Source: Ambrosia x helenae (lineage: Eukaryota > Streptophyta > Magnoliopsida > Asterales > Asteraceae). From it: a stretch of DNA of 64,000 nt. The notes under the pieces are model-generated. The model made no database searches. It saw nothing but the letters and a program-made list of their open reading frames with translations, and was not told where the DNA came from. Below are positions 11,991 through 21,822 of the stretch, piece after piece. The DNA is taken from positions 90,740,706 to 90,804,705 of the forward strand of contig CM061231.1 in the NCBI GenBank assembly GCA_030844895.1, given 5' to 3'. Position 1 is the first letter of the stretch, and each line of letters opens with the position of its first letter. Position numbers and translations under genes: made by a program.

Positions 11991-12682
11991 AATCTTAGCT
12001 TGGTCCCGTGTAACCGTTATGGTAATGCCTTTGGCTCTAAGGGCCCGCAGGTCGTTTATGCATTGGTTTCACATACCCGATCTACCCGGCTTCTTAAAAT
12101 GTTTGGCAATACCTCACGAGTTTTATATATATATATATTGAAGGGGTTTCATATGCCTTCCTCCCCTGACCCAGTCCTTGTCACGTGAAAAGTAGGCATA
12201 TAGATCACGAGAAGTCCACCGCACCATGTGTTTAACACTTACCTGCCAGGGTAAGCAATCTGCACATGACACAGTGACCTTATCGCGATCACCATGATAC
12301 TCTCCAAGTGAGAAATTTCTGGTCATGCATCTTGTTTAATGAAAACATTCTTATCTGTTTGTCTAATGCATTTTTGTATATACGCGTTATTACGCTATTT
12401 GCATTTTTAACCGATCGTACAGTCTTGACGATACGACCATGTATTCCAATCCTCGGTTCGGCTGAGCCTTGACCCTCCATGACCGTGTAATTGGTGTGTT
12501 TCCTCGGCGTTAGTGTTTAGTACACTATTCCCTTAGTTCGTTCCGAGTTGACTCATGTTCAATCATAATATAGATCATTTTCGACAAGATTATTACATTT
12601 TGGAAATGAATTCCTTACCGGATTGATGATCAAGCTTGAACCAACGCATATCTCATTTTAACCTTGGGCTCTGATTACCACT

Positions 12683-13621
12683 TGTAAGACCCAACCCGAG
12701 TAAACGGGTTTAGTGACTTAATCACATGATTTAGACTGTAAATATTGGGGTTAAATTCAAGATTTGTAGCTTATATGTCATTCCCAAAGGTTTGCCCAAG
12801 TGAAATCGAGTTTCATTGAGGCATTTTATAAAACACTTGGTAGGCGTGATTTTCCTAACTTTAGTTTTAGGACTTAAGGACCTCATGGATCCATCCTTGT
12901 CCAAGATTAACATTACTAGCATCCCAATAAGCATCTAAATCATAGTTTATCATTGATAAGTATTAACAAAAGCTAGTATTTCATGGTTTAAAGGTGGTTC
13001 CTACCAATCCACCAAGAAACCTAATTCATCTTATAACATGAATTTACAAAGATATGATAACACACACACAAATTCTCATGTATTTATGGTCTCCTCATAC
13101 TAGAGTAACCTTTGCAAGCCCTTAATTTACGTTTTTAAAGCAACCCTATTTTTCACCCCATCTCAAATATTGATAAAATCACCAAATCAAACCTAATAAA
13201 AGTTACCTTTGTGTGTATCATGCTTGGATGATCCATTCTAGGGCTAATGCACTCAAAAACCCCTTTGATTCCACCTTGATTTAGGCTTGTTTATGAGTTT
13301 TAGGGTTTGGTTGTAGGAGGGTGTTTGGGATCGTGATTTTTGAGCAAGGAAAGATGCATTCTCTGCATCTTTTCCATGTTATAAAGCCAAGGTTCATCAC
13401 TTGGCATGTTTAGTCCCTCCATGTATGGATGTTGGTTAACTTCTGCTAACCCAGTTAGCTTTTATAAAGCGTTTTATATTGTTATTCACCAAACGTGACT
13501 AACGGGGTTAGTTCACAACTATTGTTAATCCAAGATTATCTAGTATTATTATTTGGGATTTTAAGCCGGTTATTACCCTTATTAGCATAAACACTAATTA
13601 TCAAATTTTGGGGGTGTTGCA
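12683..13621 (-). repeat. Right LTR (5' LTR in element orientation)
   Basis: It starts TGTAAGACCCAACCCGAG and ends GGGGGTGTTGCA. It is flanked on the right by the target duplicate AGAAA and on the left by the primer-binding site. It is shorter than its partner because of an internal deletion. The two LTRs differ at many positions and by several indels, so this is an old insertion. Confidence 0.8.
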
Positions 13622-13626
13622 AGAAA

Positions 13627-14025
13627 ATATAAAATTAATAATAAAACTAGTGTTCAAGTCACTAATACACATGATGTTAAAGTTATTAATGCCCTCCTAG
13701 TTTAATTACGCAACAAATTATCGCCTTTAATGCCCTTGCAAACAAGTGGTTCTTTAACGGGTTGTTCACATCCAATTGAACCCTTCCAACGTACTTCTCC
13801 ACCTTAGCAAGGACAACCATCGACGGGTCGTAGTCCTGATGGTATTAGAACATGTAATTCTAGTTTACTAATCTATATCTATATTCTACAAATATATAAA
13901 TATATACAGGAAAGCTATGATGATGATATGACATTCATTGGGGCAACCCCCACCCTTTGAATGTGTCATGTGGCAACATGGGAGGGGGGGGCTTTTAAAT
14001 TTAATTATTTGTTTATTTAAATAAC
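13627..14025. other. Intergenic stretch with a possible exon-like relic
   Basis: No full gene is seen. On the minus strand, roughly 13775-13860 reads open with the peptide DYDPSMVVLAKVEKYVGR, which looks protein-like but is not identifiable by me. A run of G and C-rich words near 13950-13990 precedes the leader of the next gene. Confidence 0.3.
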
Positions 14026-14191
14026 ATGTATAATAACTCTATATTGTTAACCCATTGCCTTTTTCTTCATTATAATTTTCATGCCTCTTCTCTCTCTTTC
14101 TTCTATTCTTTATTGCCTTCTCCTTCATTTTTCACAAACTCAAACCCTAGCTTTTCCCTCTTTCTCTCTAATCTCTTGCTCTGTTCAAGTC

Positions 14192-14232
<41 letters not shown>

Positions 14233-14495
14233 ATCTCCCTTGATGATTCTGGTATTGTTGTGGCTAAATCAGTGTGCTCGATGATGGTGATGAGCTGGGG
14301 AACCACTGATAGTGATGGTTACTGCATCCAGCGGCTGGTGACTGGGTGTCGATGTTACAGCCTTATTTCGGCCAACGATGATGTCTGGCTCCTTGATGAT
14401 TGCGATGGTGGCTTTTCAGGGTGGTCTTTGGTGATGTTGGCGAGTAGGGTTTGTGACTATCACGAGTAAAGAGTGGATGTTAGATCGTTCTAACA
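14026..14495 (+). promoter_or_regulatory. Probable transcript leader with a CT microsatellite
   Basis: The sequence is strongly pyrimidine-rich, with (CT)n at about 14190-14233, as in many plant 5' leaders. A 147-codon ORF crosses it but its N-terminal half is only translated CT repeat. I treat it as the 5' leader or proximal promoter of the gene that follows. Confidence 0.4.
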
Positions 14496-14738
14496 ATGGC
14501 GGTGGCCAAGCGGCTAGGGTTCCAATCAACTTCTGACCGTTTTTGGTAAGCACTTTTGTATTGTATGTTCGCTCTTTGGTTAAATTGGTTGTCCATGAAC
14601 TTCAATCCGACGAGTCCTGTTGATCTAATTAGTAGGTAACCTCGACTTAAGGTATCGAATTTTGTTGGGACTTTCATTGATTTTATTAGTTTCAGTTATT
14701 ACTTTTGTATTTACTAAGTTTTTTTTTTTAATTTACAG

Positions 14739-14814
14739 AAAAATAAGGATGAAGAGAAATCCATAACGAAGGAATTGAATGAGAAGATGAACAAGATGTC
14801 AACAGCGACGTACG
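14739..14814 (+). CDS. Exon of the split host gene
   Basis: A 76-nt open segment lies between TTACAG and GTATGT. It encodes a lysine- and glutamate-rich stretch (KNKDEEKSITKELNEK). It ends one base into a codon that is completed by the exon at 16057. No domain is recognised. Confidence 0.5.
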
Positions 14815-15109
14815 GTATGTTGATTAACTACTACGATGATTTGCGATTTTTATTTAGGGAATTTATTGTCATGGATCTCTCTTGCGATTTGTGTGAAATT
14901 GAATGCAAAGAGTGATGTTGCTGATATTACCTTACCACAAAGAGGTCAAACCGCAAATAGAAACTAACTTTACACCATTGATTGTATATGGTTTTTATTT
15001 GTTGTCATGGAGACATTAGTCGATTTCATATGTACCGTTGGAAAATATTGTTTTTATATCTACGTGATCTACTTGGATACAGTATATCTATGTATGTGGG
15101 ATGTTGGTG

Positions 15110-15795
15110 ATTAGAGGAAATGTCTGTAGAAGAGATAAGTGTTGGCTTTCTGTCGAGTATAAGTGATGCAAGTAGACAATTGGATATAAAAGTTATGATT
15201 GTTGTTATTAGGAGGCATGTCGATTTTCAGGAAGCTAAGAGTAAATTGTCTTTCGTTTAGATCTTTAATTGATGATTGGAGGCTTTGTGTCAAGTATTAG
15301 TGTTGTACATAGACAGTTGGATTTCAATCATGATTGTTGTTGTTAGGGGCCTGTTGATTTCGTGGAAATTAAGATATAAGTCTTTGATTAAGTATTCATC
15401 GATGATTAGAGGCTGTCTCTGGGTATTCGTGCTCTAAGTAAATAACTAGATTTGATTCATGACTGTTGTTGCTAGAAGGCATGTTATTTTTGAGGAAATT
15501 AAGAGTAATTCATTTTTTTGTTTATTTATTCATCGATGATTAGAGGTTGTCCATGTCCGTGTTGTAAGTAGACAATTGGATTTGAATCATATTCTTTGAT
15601 TTTAGAAGGCGTGTTTGATTTTGAAGAAAGTAAGATTAATTCGCCTTTTTATTAATTATCTTTGGATGATTAGAGGTTGTCCATCGAGTATTGGTGTTGT
15701 AATTACATAATTGGATTTGAATCATGAGTGTTGTGGTTAGGACTTAGGAGGCATGTTGATTCTAGAAAAATGAGAGTAATCTGTCTAGAATGAAT
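15110..15795. repeat. Five ~130-bp tandem repeats in an intron
   Basis: Each unit begins GATGATTAGAGG, then has GTAAGTAGACAATTGGATTTG-like words, a TTGTTGTTAGGAGGCATGTTGATTTT-like block and AGAGTAATTCG-like ends. Copies are diverged by perhaps 15-25 percent with small indels. They lie wholly in the intron between 14814 and 16057. Confidence 0.75.
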
Positions 15796-16056
15796 GACAA
15801 CGTTATAGCTCTATTATGTTATCCATGTTTTGAATCAGAACTGGAATAATTTAATTGCTTAAAGTCCTATGAGAATGTATGAATGCCAAGAGGATTGAAT
15901 CATGAATGATAAATGAAATATTTTGAACTGTTTCGAGAGTTGGAAGATGGAATATATGAGTTCTTTCCTCCATGGCATGTTTATGATTTTTTACTATATA
16001 AATAGCTTTGTTATATTTTTTTACTTATCAACCAAAAGTATTGACACTGCTTGAAG

Positions 16057-16198
16057 GTGTATATGTTGATAAAAGTTTAACTCGCCGAAGTAAGCAGGTT
16101 CCTAAAGAAGTTGTTGAATCAAAGAACGATCTGGTGAAAACTCCGACTGTTCCCATAACGACTAGGAAGGGTCCAGCTACTAGGGCTCGCAAGAATGT
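16057..16198 (+). CDS. Left half of the exon interrupted by the Sirevirus
   Basis: It opens after TTGAAG and encodes a basic segment with SLTRRSKQVPKE and TTRKGPATRARKN. It runs into the retrotransposon at 16199. The last five bases, AATGT, are repeated after the element at 33874-33878 as the target duplication. The basic stretch might be a nuclear or nucleic-acid-binding tail, which is inference only. Confidence 0.55.
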
Positions 16199-16904
16199 TT
16201 TTTGGGTCTGCTGACCTGGAGAAGAACAGATGATTAAAAGCTAAAATATGCTAACAGTTGATTCCATAAATAAACAGTCTTTACAACATATTCCTCCCAA
16301 AAGACTGCTGACCCTAACAACTGTTCCATCCAAACAACTGCTGTGACAACTGCTGATACAAAGGACTGCTAGAGAACAACTGATAGAGAACAACTGCTGA
16401 CCAAAGGTCTGATGAAGAAACAACTGCTGATGAAGACTAAAGGTCTGTTGGAGTCAACAGCACTTAGACTCCAACAGATGTTGCAAGACCATCAGAGTTT
16501 TCCCTTAGCAGTAGTTTACTTTACAGTGTTTTATAATGTAACAGTAGATTGTATAGGGCAGATGTTTTATGTTGTTATTCTGTTAGAGGTCACTATCTTA
16601 GGTGACGTCAGCACATGTCACTAGTGGTTTAGGTTTGTCTATAAATAGAACAGTGCTTGTACTGTTCTATTACATCACACACAAACATTCTCTCAGACAA
16701 ACAATCACTATGTGATCAGGCTGAGGGGGAGTATTTGTACTGATTGTAATCTTTCAATAATGAAAGCATTTGATCATTGATAACAATTATTCCTGTTGTT
16801 TTGATTATAGTTAATCTTTCCGCTGCACTTTTCCATAATACTTACATCATTCATTTCTCATCTTATTCTAAATATATCAAAACAATCAAACTCAGATCCT
16901 AACA
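16199..16904 (+). repeat. 5' LTR of the Sirevirus
   Basis: It ends CCTAACA. Its first bases read TTTTTGGG where the partner has TGTTGGG, so the left tip is mutated. It contains TGACGTCA at 16603-16610, TATAAATA at 16640-16647 and a run of AACAACTGCTGA-like words (about 16315-16440). By eye about ten differences separate it from the 3' LTR over roughly 706 bases. Confidence 0.9.
16603..16647 (+). promoter_or_regulatory. LTR core promoter: TGACGTCA plus TATAAATA
   Basis: A palindromic TGACGTCA (bZIP/CRE-type site) lies about 30 bp upstream of TATAAATA. The same pair is kept at 33571-33578 and 33608-33615 in the 3' LTR. It probably drives the genomic transcript. The bZIP binding is inferred from the motif. 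Confidence 0.65.
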
Positions 16905-16920
16905 ATTGGTATCAGAAGCT
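16905..16920 (+). other. Primer-binding site (initiator tRNA-Met)
   Basis: ATTGGTATCAGAAGC directly follows the LTR end. The core TGGTATCAGA is complementary to the 3' end of plant initiator tRNA-Met, the usual copia primer. Confidence 0.85.
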
Positions 16921-17073
16921 TGGTCAATTAAATTCGATCTAACCAATCGATTTAATATAAATAGATCAGCTCACAATTATTGATATCGTTTGTCTGTTGG
17001 ATTGAAAACAGAGTAATAGTTTAATTTCGATTCAACCGTTTTTAAACAGACTTTGTTTTTTGAAAAATCAGAG

Positions 17074-18479
17074 AATGGCTTCAATCAATCACGATCCACA
17101 TAACACTGGCACGAACAACAAGTCACCGATGCTTGTCAGATCTGAATACAATATCTGGAAACGTCAGATGAGCCATGTTCTAGCTCAACAGAACACTGGG
17201 TGTTGGAAGTCGTTATCTTCGGACCACATGTTCCGATGGTGCCGAGTACTGAAGATCCCAAGGTCAGGAGCCAAAGAAACTTGAAAACTACTCCGACCAG
17301 GATTTTCAGAAAATTGAGTTAGATGCCAAGGCTTTTAGTATTGTGGCCATGGCTCTACCCAATGATATATATGCTGGGCTGTTACACTGTAACAGTGCAA
17401 AGGAGTTGTGGGATGCACTGAAAGAACAATTTGGTGGGACTGAAGAGGTTATTGAAAACAATCGTGAAATACTTAACCAACAATATGAAACATTCAGTCA
17501 TGTCAAGGGAGAGTCATTAACTCAACAATTGAGAGGTTTAACTGTCTCATTAGTGAAATAAAACTGGTTGGTCTAACTTACCCTCATTCAACTTTGAACC
17601 ATAGGTTTTTAAGATCATTACCAGATAAATGGGACACTATTGCTATTGTTATGAGAAAACTCAATTGGATTTAAGGACCTATCACTGACCCAGCTTCATG
17701 GTAAGCTCTTGACCTATGAGAGAGAGCTTAACCAGAAAAAGAAGCTCTAGGACTCTGGAAAAGTGTCTGATGATTATGTATTTGGGAATACAGCACTTTT
17801 GGGTCATGATGAGGTGCCTGGAAACACTAAGGATCAGAGTTATGATCAATTCATTGACATAACTTCAGGTTTTAACTCAGGTTTTAACTATGATTCTTAT
17901 TCACCAAACTATGCCTTCACAGCAAGTGGTGGTGATATCCAGGCATCTGATAACATATCCTTTGAGTATGATGACCTGAAATACTTTGACCCTGATGATT
18001 TGGAATAAATGGACATTATGCACCAATTGGCCCTTCTCAGTGTAAGAACTAACAATTTTTACAAGAAAACTGGGAGAAGGTTTCCAGGGTTAACTGGCAG
18101 ATCAAAGGTTGGGTTGGATAAATCAAAGATAAAGTGTTATAAATGTCATAGACTTGGTCATTTTGCTAGGGAATGTAGGAGTCAACATGGTACACCTATC
18201 CAAATCAAAGACCTCAGACCAACACTTATCAAAATTCCTATAATACCCCTGGACCAAATGTGCAAAACACTGCTCATTTTGCACAGTCCTCAAACACTGT
18301 TCCTGTCCAGTATGTCCAAACCACTGTTCCTCGGATCCACTATGTGCATAACACCTGTTGCTCAAGCACCTGTGCAAACGACTGTTGCTCCATCCTCTGC
18401 TCCTGCAGAGACCAGTCAACAGAGCTTCTTCACACAAGGCTTGTTGATTGGAGCAGTCTACCAGATGAATAACAGATGA
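17074..18479 (+). pseudogene. Sirevirus gag, N-terminal part, frameshifted
   Basis: An ATG at 17074 opens a protein with the copia gag layout: a region with W-K-R-Q-M (17150s), then AKELWDALKEQFGG-like sequence near 17400 and QQYETFSHVKGESL near 17490. A CX2CX4HX4C zinc knuckle follows at 18135-18176 (CYKCHRLGHFAREC). The open frames are 17074-17284, 17343-17561, 17763-18008 and 18009-18479, so at least three breaks interrupt it. Gag would form the retroelement particle and bind its RNA through the knuckle. Confidence 0.8.
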
Positions 18480-18493
18480 AAATTTTGCACTAG

Positions 18494-20068
18494 TTGCCAA
18501 AGCTGAAAATGAACCAGAAAACTTTTTGTTTCATGGCTATGGTAGAAGAAGTTGAATCTGAGGAGGTGGTGACTGAATCTAAAGTTGTGACTGATGATGT
18601 TGTTGATGAAGTTGTTGCAGGTGAAAAACCTGAAGAAGAGGTTGTGAATCTCTCAGATCCCTGGGGTGCATCTGATGATTGTGAGTGCAAGTGTGATTGT
18701 GCATTGATGGCTGCTGCTAAGGTATCTCCTCAAATTCTTAAGGATTTATGTTCTGACAGATGTGTGATAGCATTTGCTAACATCAAAGAGGTGAATGAAA
18801 ACCTTAGAAAGAAAATTTTAGATGATGAGGTTAAATTTGAAAAACTTTCAAAAGAATTAAAAACAAGCTTAACTGAAAAAGAATCTGAAATAAGAAGCTT
18901 AAAACATGAAGCAACCATAACCAAAGACCAGCTCCAAACTATGATAACAAAATATCAGAGTTGTAAAAGTGAGCTTGAGTCCACCAAGTTGAATGTCAGA
19001 AATGGGTGGAATCATGTAGAGGATTTGAAATGCTACTCAACAAACAAACCAAAAGTCATGTGAAGTTTGGTTTTGGTTTGAAACCACTACTCCAGCTTTT
19101 GAAAACATTGACAAAAAGGATCAAAAGTCTGTTGAGATAGTACCAAACAAATTTGCAGGGAAAAGAGATTAAAATCACTGAACCAAATGGTAAGAAAATT
19201 GTTCTAGAAAAACCAGAAGGTTCCTCATCATTCACTGAACTTGAAAAGTATGAATTTAAACCTACTTGGTCTGATGAGTGTGGTACTCTTGAGAATTTTA
19301 AACCTGTTGATTTTAAAACACCTGAAGGAAAGACAGCTCCTCAGGAAAAAAATCATTCCCTTGAAAAACCTTCCAGCAGATGCTCTAACATCTGCTGAAA
19401 AAGGAAAGAAGAAAGAAAAGACTGTCCACTTGTTCTGTGATTTCTGTGAAAAGAAGAATCATGTCACTAAAAACTGTTTTCTTCTAAAAGCATATGACAT
19501 TAACAAAGGAACAAGTGTATGTGATTCCAAAGCCACATGTTCAATATGTGGGAAAAAGAATCACAAAACCAAAGAGTGCTTGTATCTCAAAAATTTTGAT
19601 GTGAAAATACAAGAGTACAAAGCTAAAACTCTTGCAAATCCTGGGGTAAGTACTTCAAAAGGAAAGCCCAAACAGACCTTCACTCCTGTCCAAACATCTG
19701 TTACTAAAAGTCTTGAAACATCTGCTCCTAGGGATGTCCAAGTAACAGATGCTCCACCCACAAGCAAGTACCCAAGAGGATATGGACAACCACCATGTCA
19801 TAGTCTGTCACATGTTTATAAGGAGACAAAAAGACCCTCTAAACCAAGAGTGAACAGAAATCCCTATGGGTATTATCATCTGTCTGGAAGTGATCAAACA
19901 ACTGTTGCCCCAAGTGTTGACATTCAAGCACTGGCAAATGGTCAGCAGCAGTTGTTGAACTTGATTCAAAAATTAGTTCAAACCACTGATCATCTTCCAA
20001 AGCTTGAGTCTGAAAAGTCTGAGGACCCATCCAAAGCCAACTTGGCTTTGGACACTCACCAAAACTAA
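18494..20068 (+). pseudogene. Sirevirus gag C-terminal extension: coiled coil and two more zinc knuckles
   Basis: 18494-19063 encodes an acidic, then heptad-like Lys/Glu/Leu region (about 18780-19000) that looks like a coiled coil. 19241-20068, in another frame, carries two CX2CX4HX4C knuckles (CDFCEKKNHVTKNC near 19436 and CSICGKKNHKTKEC near 19540). A Pro/Thr/Ser-rich tail leads toward the protease. Together with the knuckle at 18135 this makes three in one gag, which is more than usual. Frame changes fall near 19065-19150 and 19240-19400. Confidence 0.7.
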
Positions 20069-20428
20069 TCCATTACTGTTGTGCAGGGAGCTTCTGCTTG
20101 TTTAGATAGTCTTTGGTATGTAGATAGTGGAGGTTCCAGGCACATGACAGGATGTAGAGCCCTTCTTCTGGACTTCTTAGCTCATGGAGGGGTGATATAT
20201 ATCCTTTGGTAATGATTCAAAAGGTAAGGTGTTGGGGTCAGGGACTGTACAAGCTGGGAAACTCAAGTTGAAAATGTCAATCTTATTGATAATCTCAAGT
20301 TTAATCTTCTGAGTGTTTCACAAATGAGTGACAAAGGTTATGGCTCATTCTTCACAAAGAAAACTTGCAAGATTATTGGGCCAGAACTGGTGAAAAAGAT
20401 TGATACCATCATTGCTGAGAGCAAATCA
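20069..20428 (+). pseudogene. Sirevirus protease region, interrupted
   Basis: The aspartic protease active site Asp-Ser-Gly is at 20123-20131 in the context WYVDSGGSRHMTG, the standard copia form. The frame then breaks near 20195-20260. The region is cut at 20428 by the nested 5.1-kb LTR element and resumes at 25552 with the GAG-pre-integrase domain. Confidence 0.75.
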
Positions 20429-21822
20429 TGTAACACCCCAACCGATGGCGGAAACATCGGGATGTCACGTATTGATGATTGTTCAGTAGCTCATGGTAAA
20501 TAATAAGTTTCAATAAATGATTTAAATAAATTACATATAATTGTTCTAAAACTTTGTACATCAAAAAAAAATATATATACTATCTACGCATCTTCAAGCA
20601 ATAACTCTAATCTTCAAGCAAGCTATAACCTGAAACATGTTAAGTTTGAAAATATTTTGGTCAACAAAAGTTGGTGAGAATTACATAGGTTTTGATAATT
20701 GAATAAAGCTTGTACAATTCAAGTGTCATGGCAAGTCTAGTCCATATGTGAAACATACTAGAAGTAAATCGAGTGCATAATCAACCCTTGTGACTGTTAT
20801 ATTGTGGTACATCCCATACGCTCATGGTTCACTCGATTATGTTATGCGATAACAATCACCCACGCTACCTTTGTAGGAGGCACGTATCCGGGTGGGATTG
20901 TCAGCCCAATAGATCTATCATTGTATACCGTCGGCTGATCAATGTTAATGATTATGCTAGAATTGTGCTTACCCTAGTCATGTTTAAGACATAATGCAAC
21001 ATAGAAAAACACATAGACACTTTATGATTGAATTGCATATAGAATGTTGTAACATGTTTCACCCCAAAAAATGGTGATAAATAGAAAAGGGGCTATGTAA
21101 AACTCACCTTAGCAAAATGTTATGTCTCGTGAAAATAGAATAAGTGTTGCCCCAAAGTTGCCAATTACAAGAGCTTATAATCAAAGCTTCAATTGTAGAA
21201 GTAATAGACTATAGAAGAAAAGTATGAGGGAAAGTTTAATCGGATTGAAACAATCGATTTAGAGGTGCAAAGTATAATGGGTCATAGGTGGGTTTTTATA
21301 CTAGTTTTGGATTCAATTAGCCATTAAAATTGGTCAACACCATAAAGTAAGGTTTTATGATGAATTGACTATTTGACTAAGACTTTGACTGTTTGACTAA
21401 GACTTGACTAGGACTTTTACCAGGACTTTGACTGTTTGACTAAGACTTTGACTCCAAGAATTATGTTGTCAAGACTTTGACTCTTGACTCAAGGCTTTAT
21501 TTTGAAATGAATTTATATCTTCCTTGTTTGAGATTATAAATGTAATTGGAAAAATGATTAGCTTTAAATAAGAACTGAAAAAAAAATCATTAGTTTGAAA
21601 ATAAAAAAACACCATCTTATAAAATGACGATTTTATAAATAGAATTAGGATAGGACATATGTCATGATTGAAGATTTTTTTTTTTTAAGTATAATGATAA
21701 AAGGAACTTAGAAAAATAGAGTGCACGGATAAAGATAAGAATACTTAGAAATAAATTAGACTTTATATCATGGATCGGAAATACTTTAATGCAAAATAAA
21801 TGAGAAAATTCGTGAGGTTACA
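20429..21822 (-). repeat. Left LTR of the nested element
   Basis: In element (minus) orientation it carries, in order, U3 with ten TTGACT/AGTCAA words (21365-21489) and then TATAAAAA (plus 21300-21293). A short A/T repeat near 20560-20580 replaces the long (TA)n of the partner LTR. Confidence 0.85.
21293..21489 (-). promoter_or_regulatory. W-box array plus TATA box in the LTR
   Basis: Ten TTGACT words (plus-strand reading) lie between 21365 and 21489, in tandem units such as TTTGACTAAGAC. On the minus strand they end about 65 bp upstream of TATAAAAA at 21300-21293. TTGAC[C/T] is the core bound by WRKY factors. The partner LTR (25013-25020 TATA, array about 25085-25208) and the solo LTR (TATA near 54540, array about 54375-54475) keep the arrangement. 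Confidence 0.6.

Larger units (their letters stand above)
8843..12682 (-). other. Non-coding interior of the LARD-like element
   Basis: This 3.8-kb region has no convincing ORF on either strand. Next to the left LTR is the polypurine tract, read on the minus strand. Next to the right LTR is the tRNA-Met primer site. The central part is made of tandem repeats at 11022-11227 and 11330-11990. No gag, protease, integrase or RT motif was seen. Confidence 0.7.
4272..13621 (-). mobile_element. Non-autonomous minus-strand LTR retrotransposon (LARD-like)
   Basis: This is a complete element bounded by LTRs at 4272-8842 and 12683-13621. It is flanked by a 5-bp target duplication, AGAAA, at 4267-4271 and 13622-13626. 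Orientation is minus. A primer-binding site complementary to initiator tRNA-Met (TGGTAATCAGAGC read on the minus strand, 12668-12680) abuts the right LTR. A G-rich tract read on the minus strand (about 8843-8860) abuts the left LTR. The 3.8-kb interior has no gag or pol ORF, only tandem repeats, so movement would depend on proteins from another element. The left LTR is swollen by a Helitron. The right LTR lacks about 1.5 kb present in the left. Confidence 0.85.

Noticed and set aside
11943..12480. Short ORFs around 12.0-12.5 kb as genes
   Set aside because: Lie in the non-coding interior of the minus-strand element; no conserved motif.
12668..12690. tRNA-like sequence near the LTR
   Set aside because: Only the 3' complement of initiator tRNA-Met is present; it is a primer-binding site, not a tRNA gene. 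The same applies to 16905 and 24106.
14026..14469. 147-codon ORF as a protein
   Set aside because: Its N-terminal half is translated CT microsatellite; it is more likely a transcript leader.
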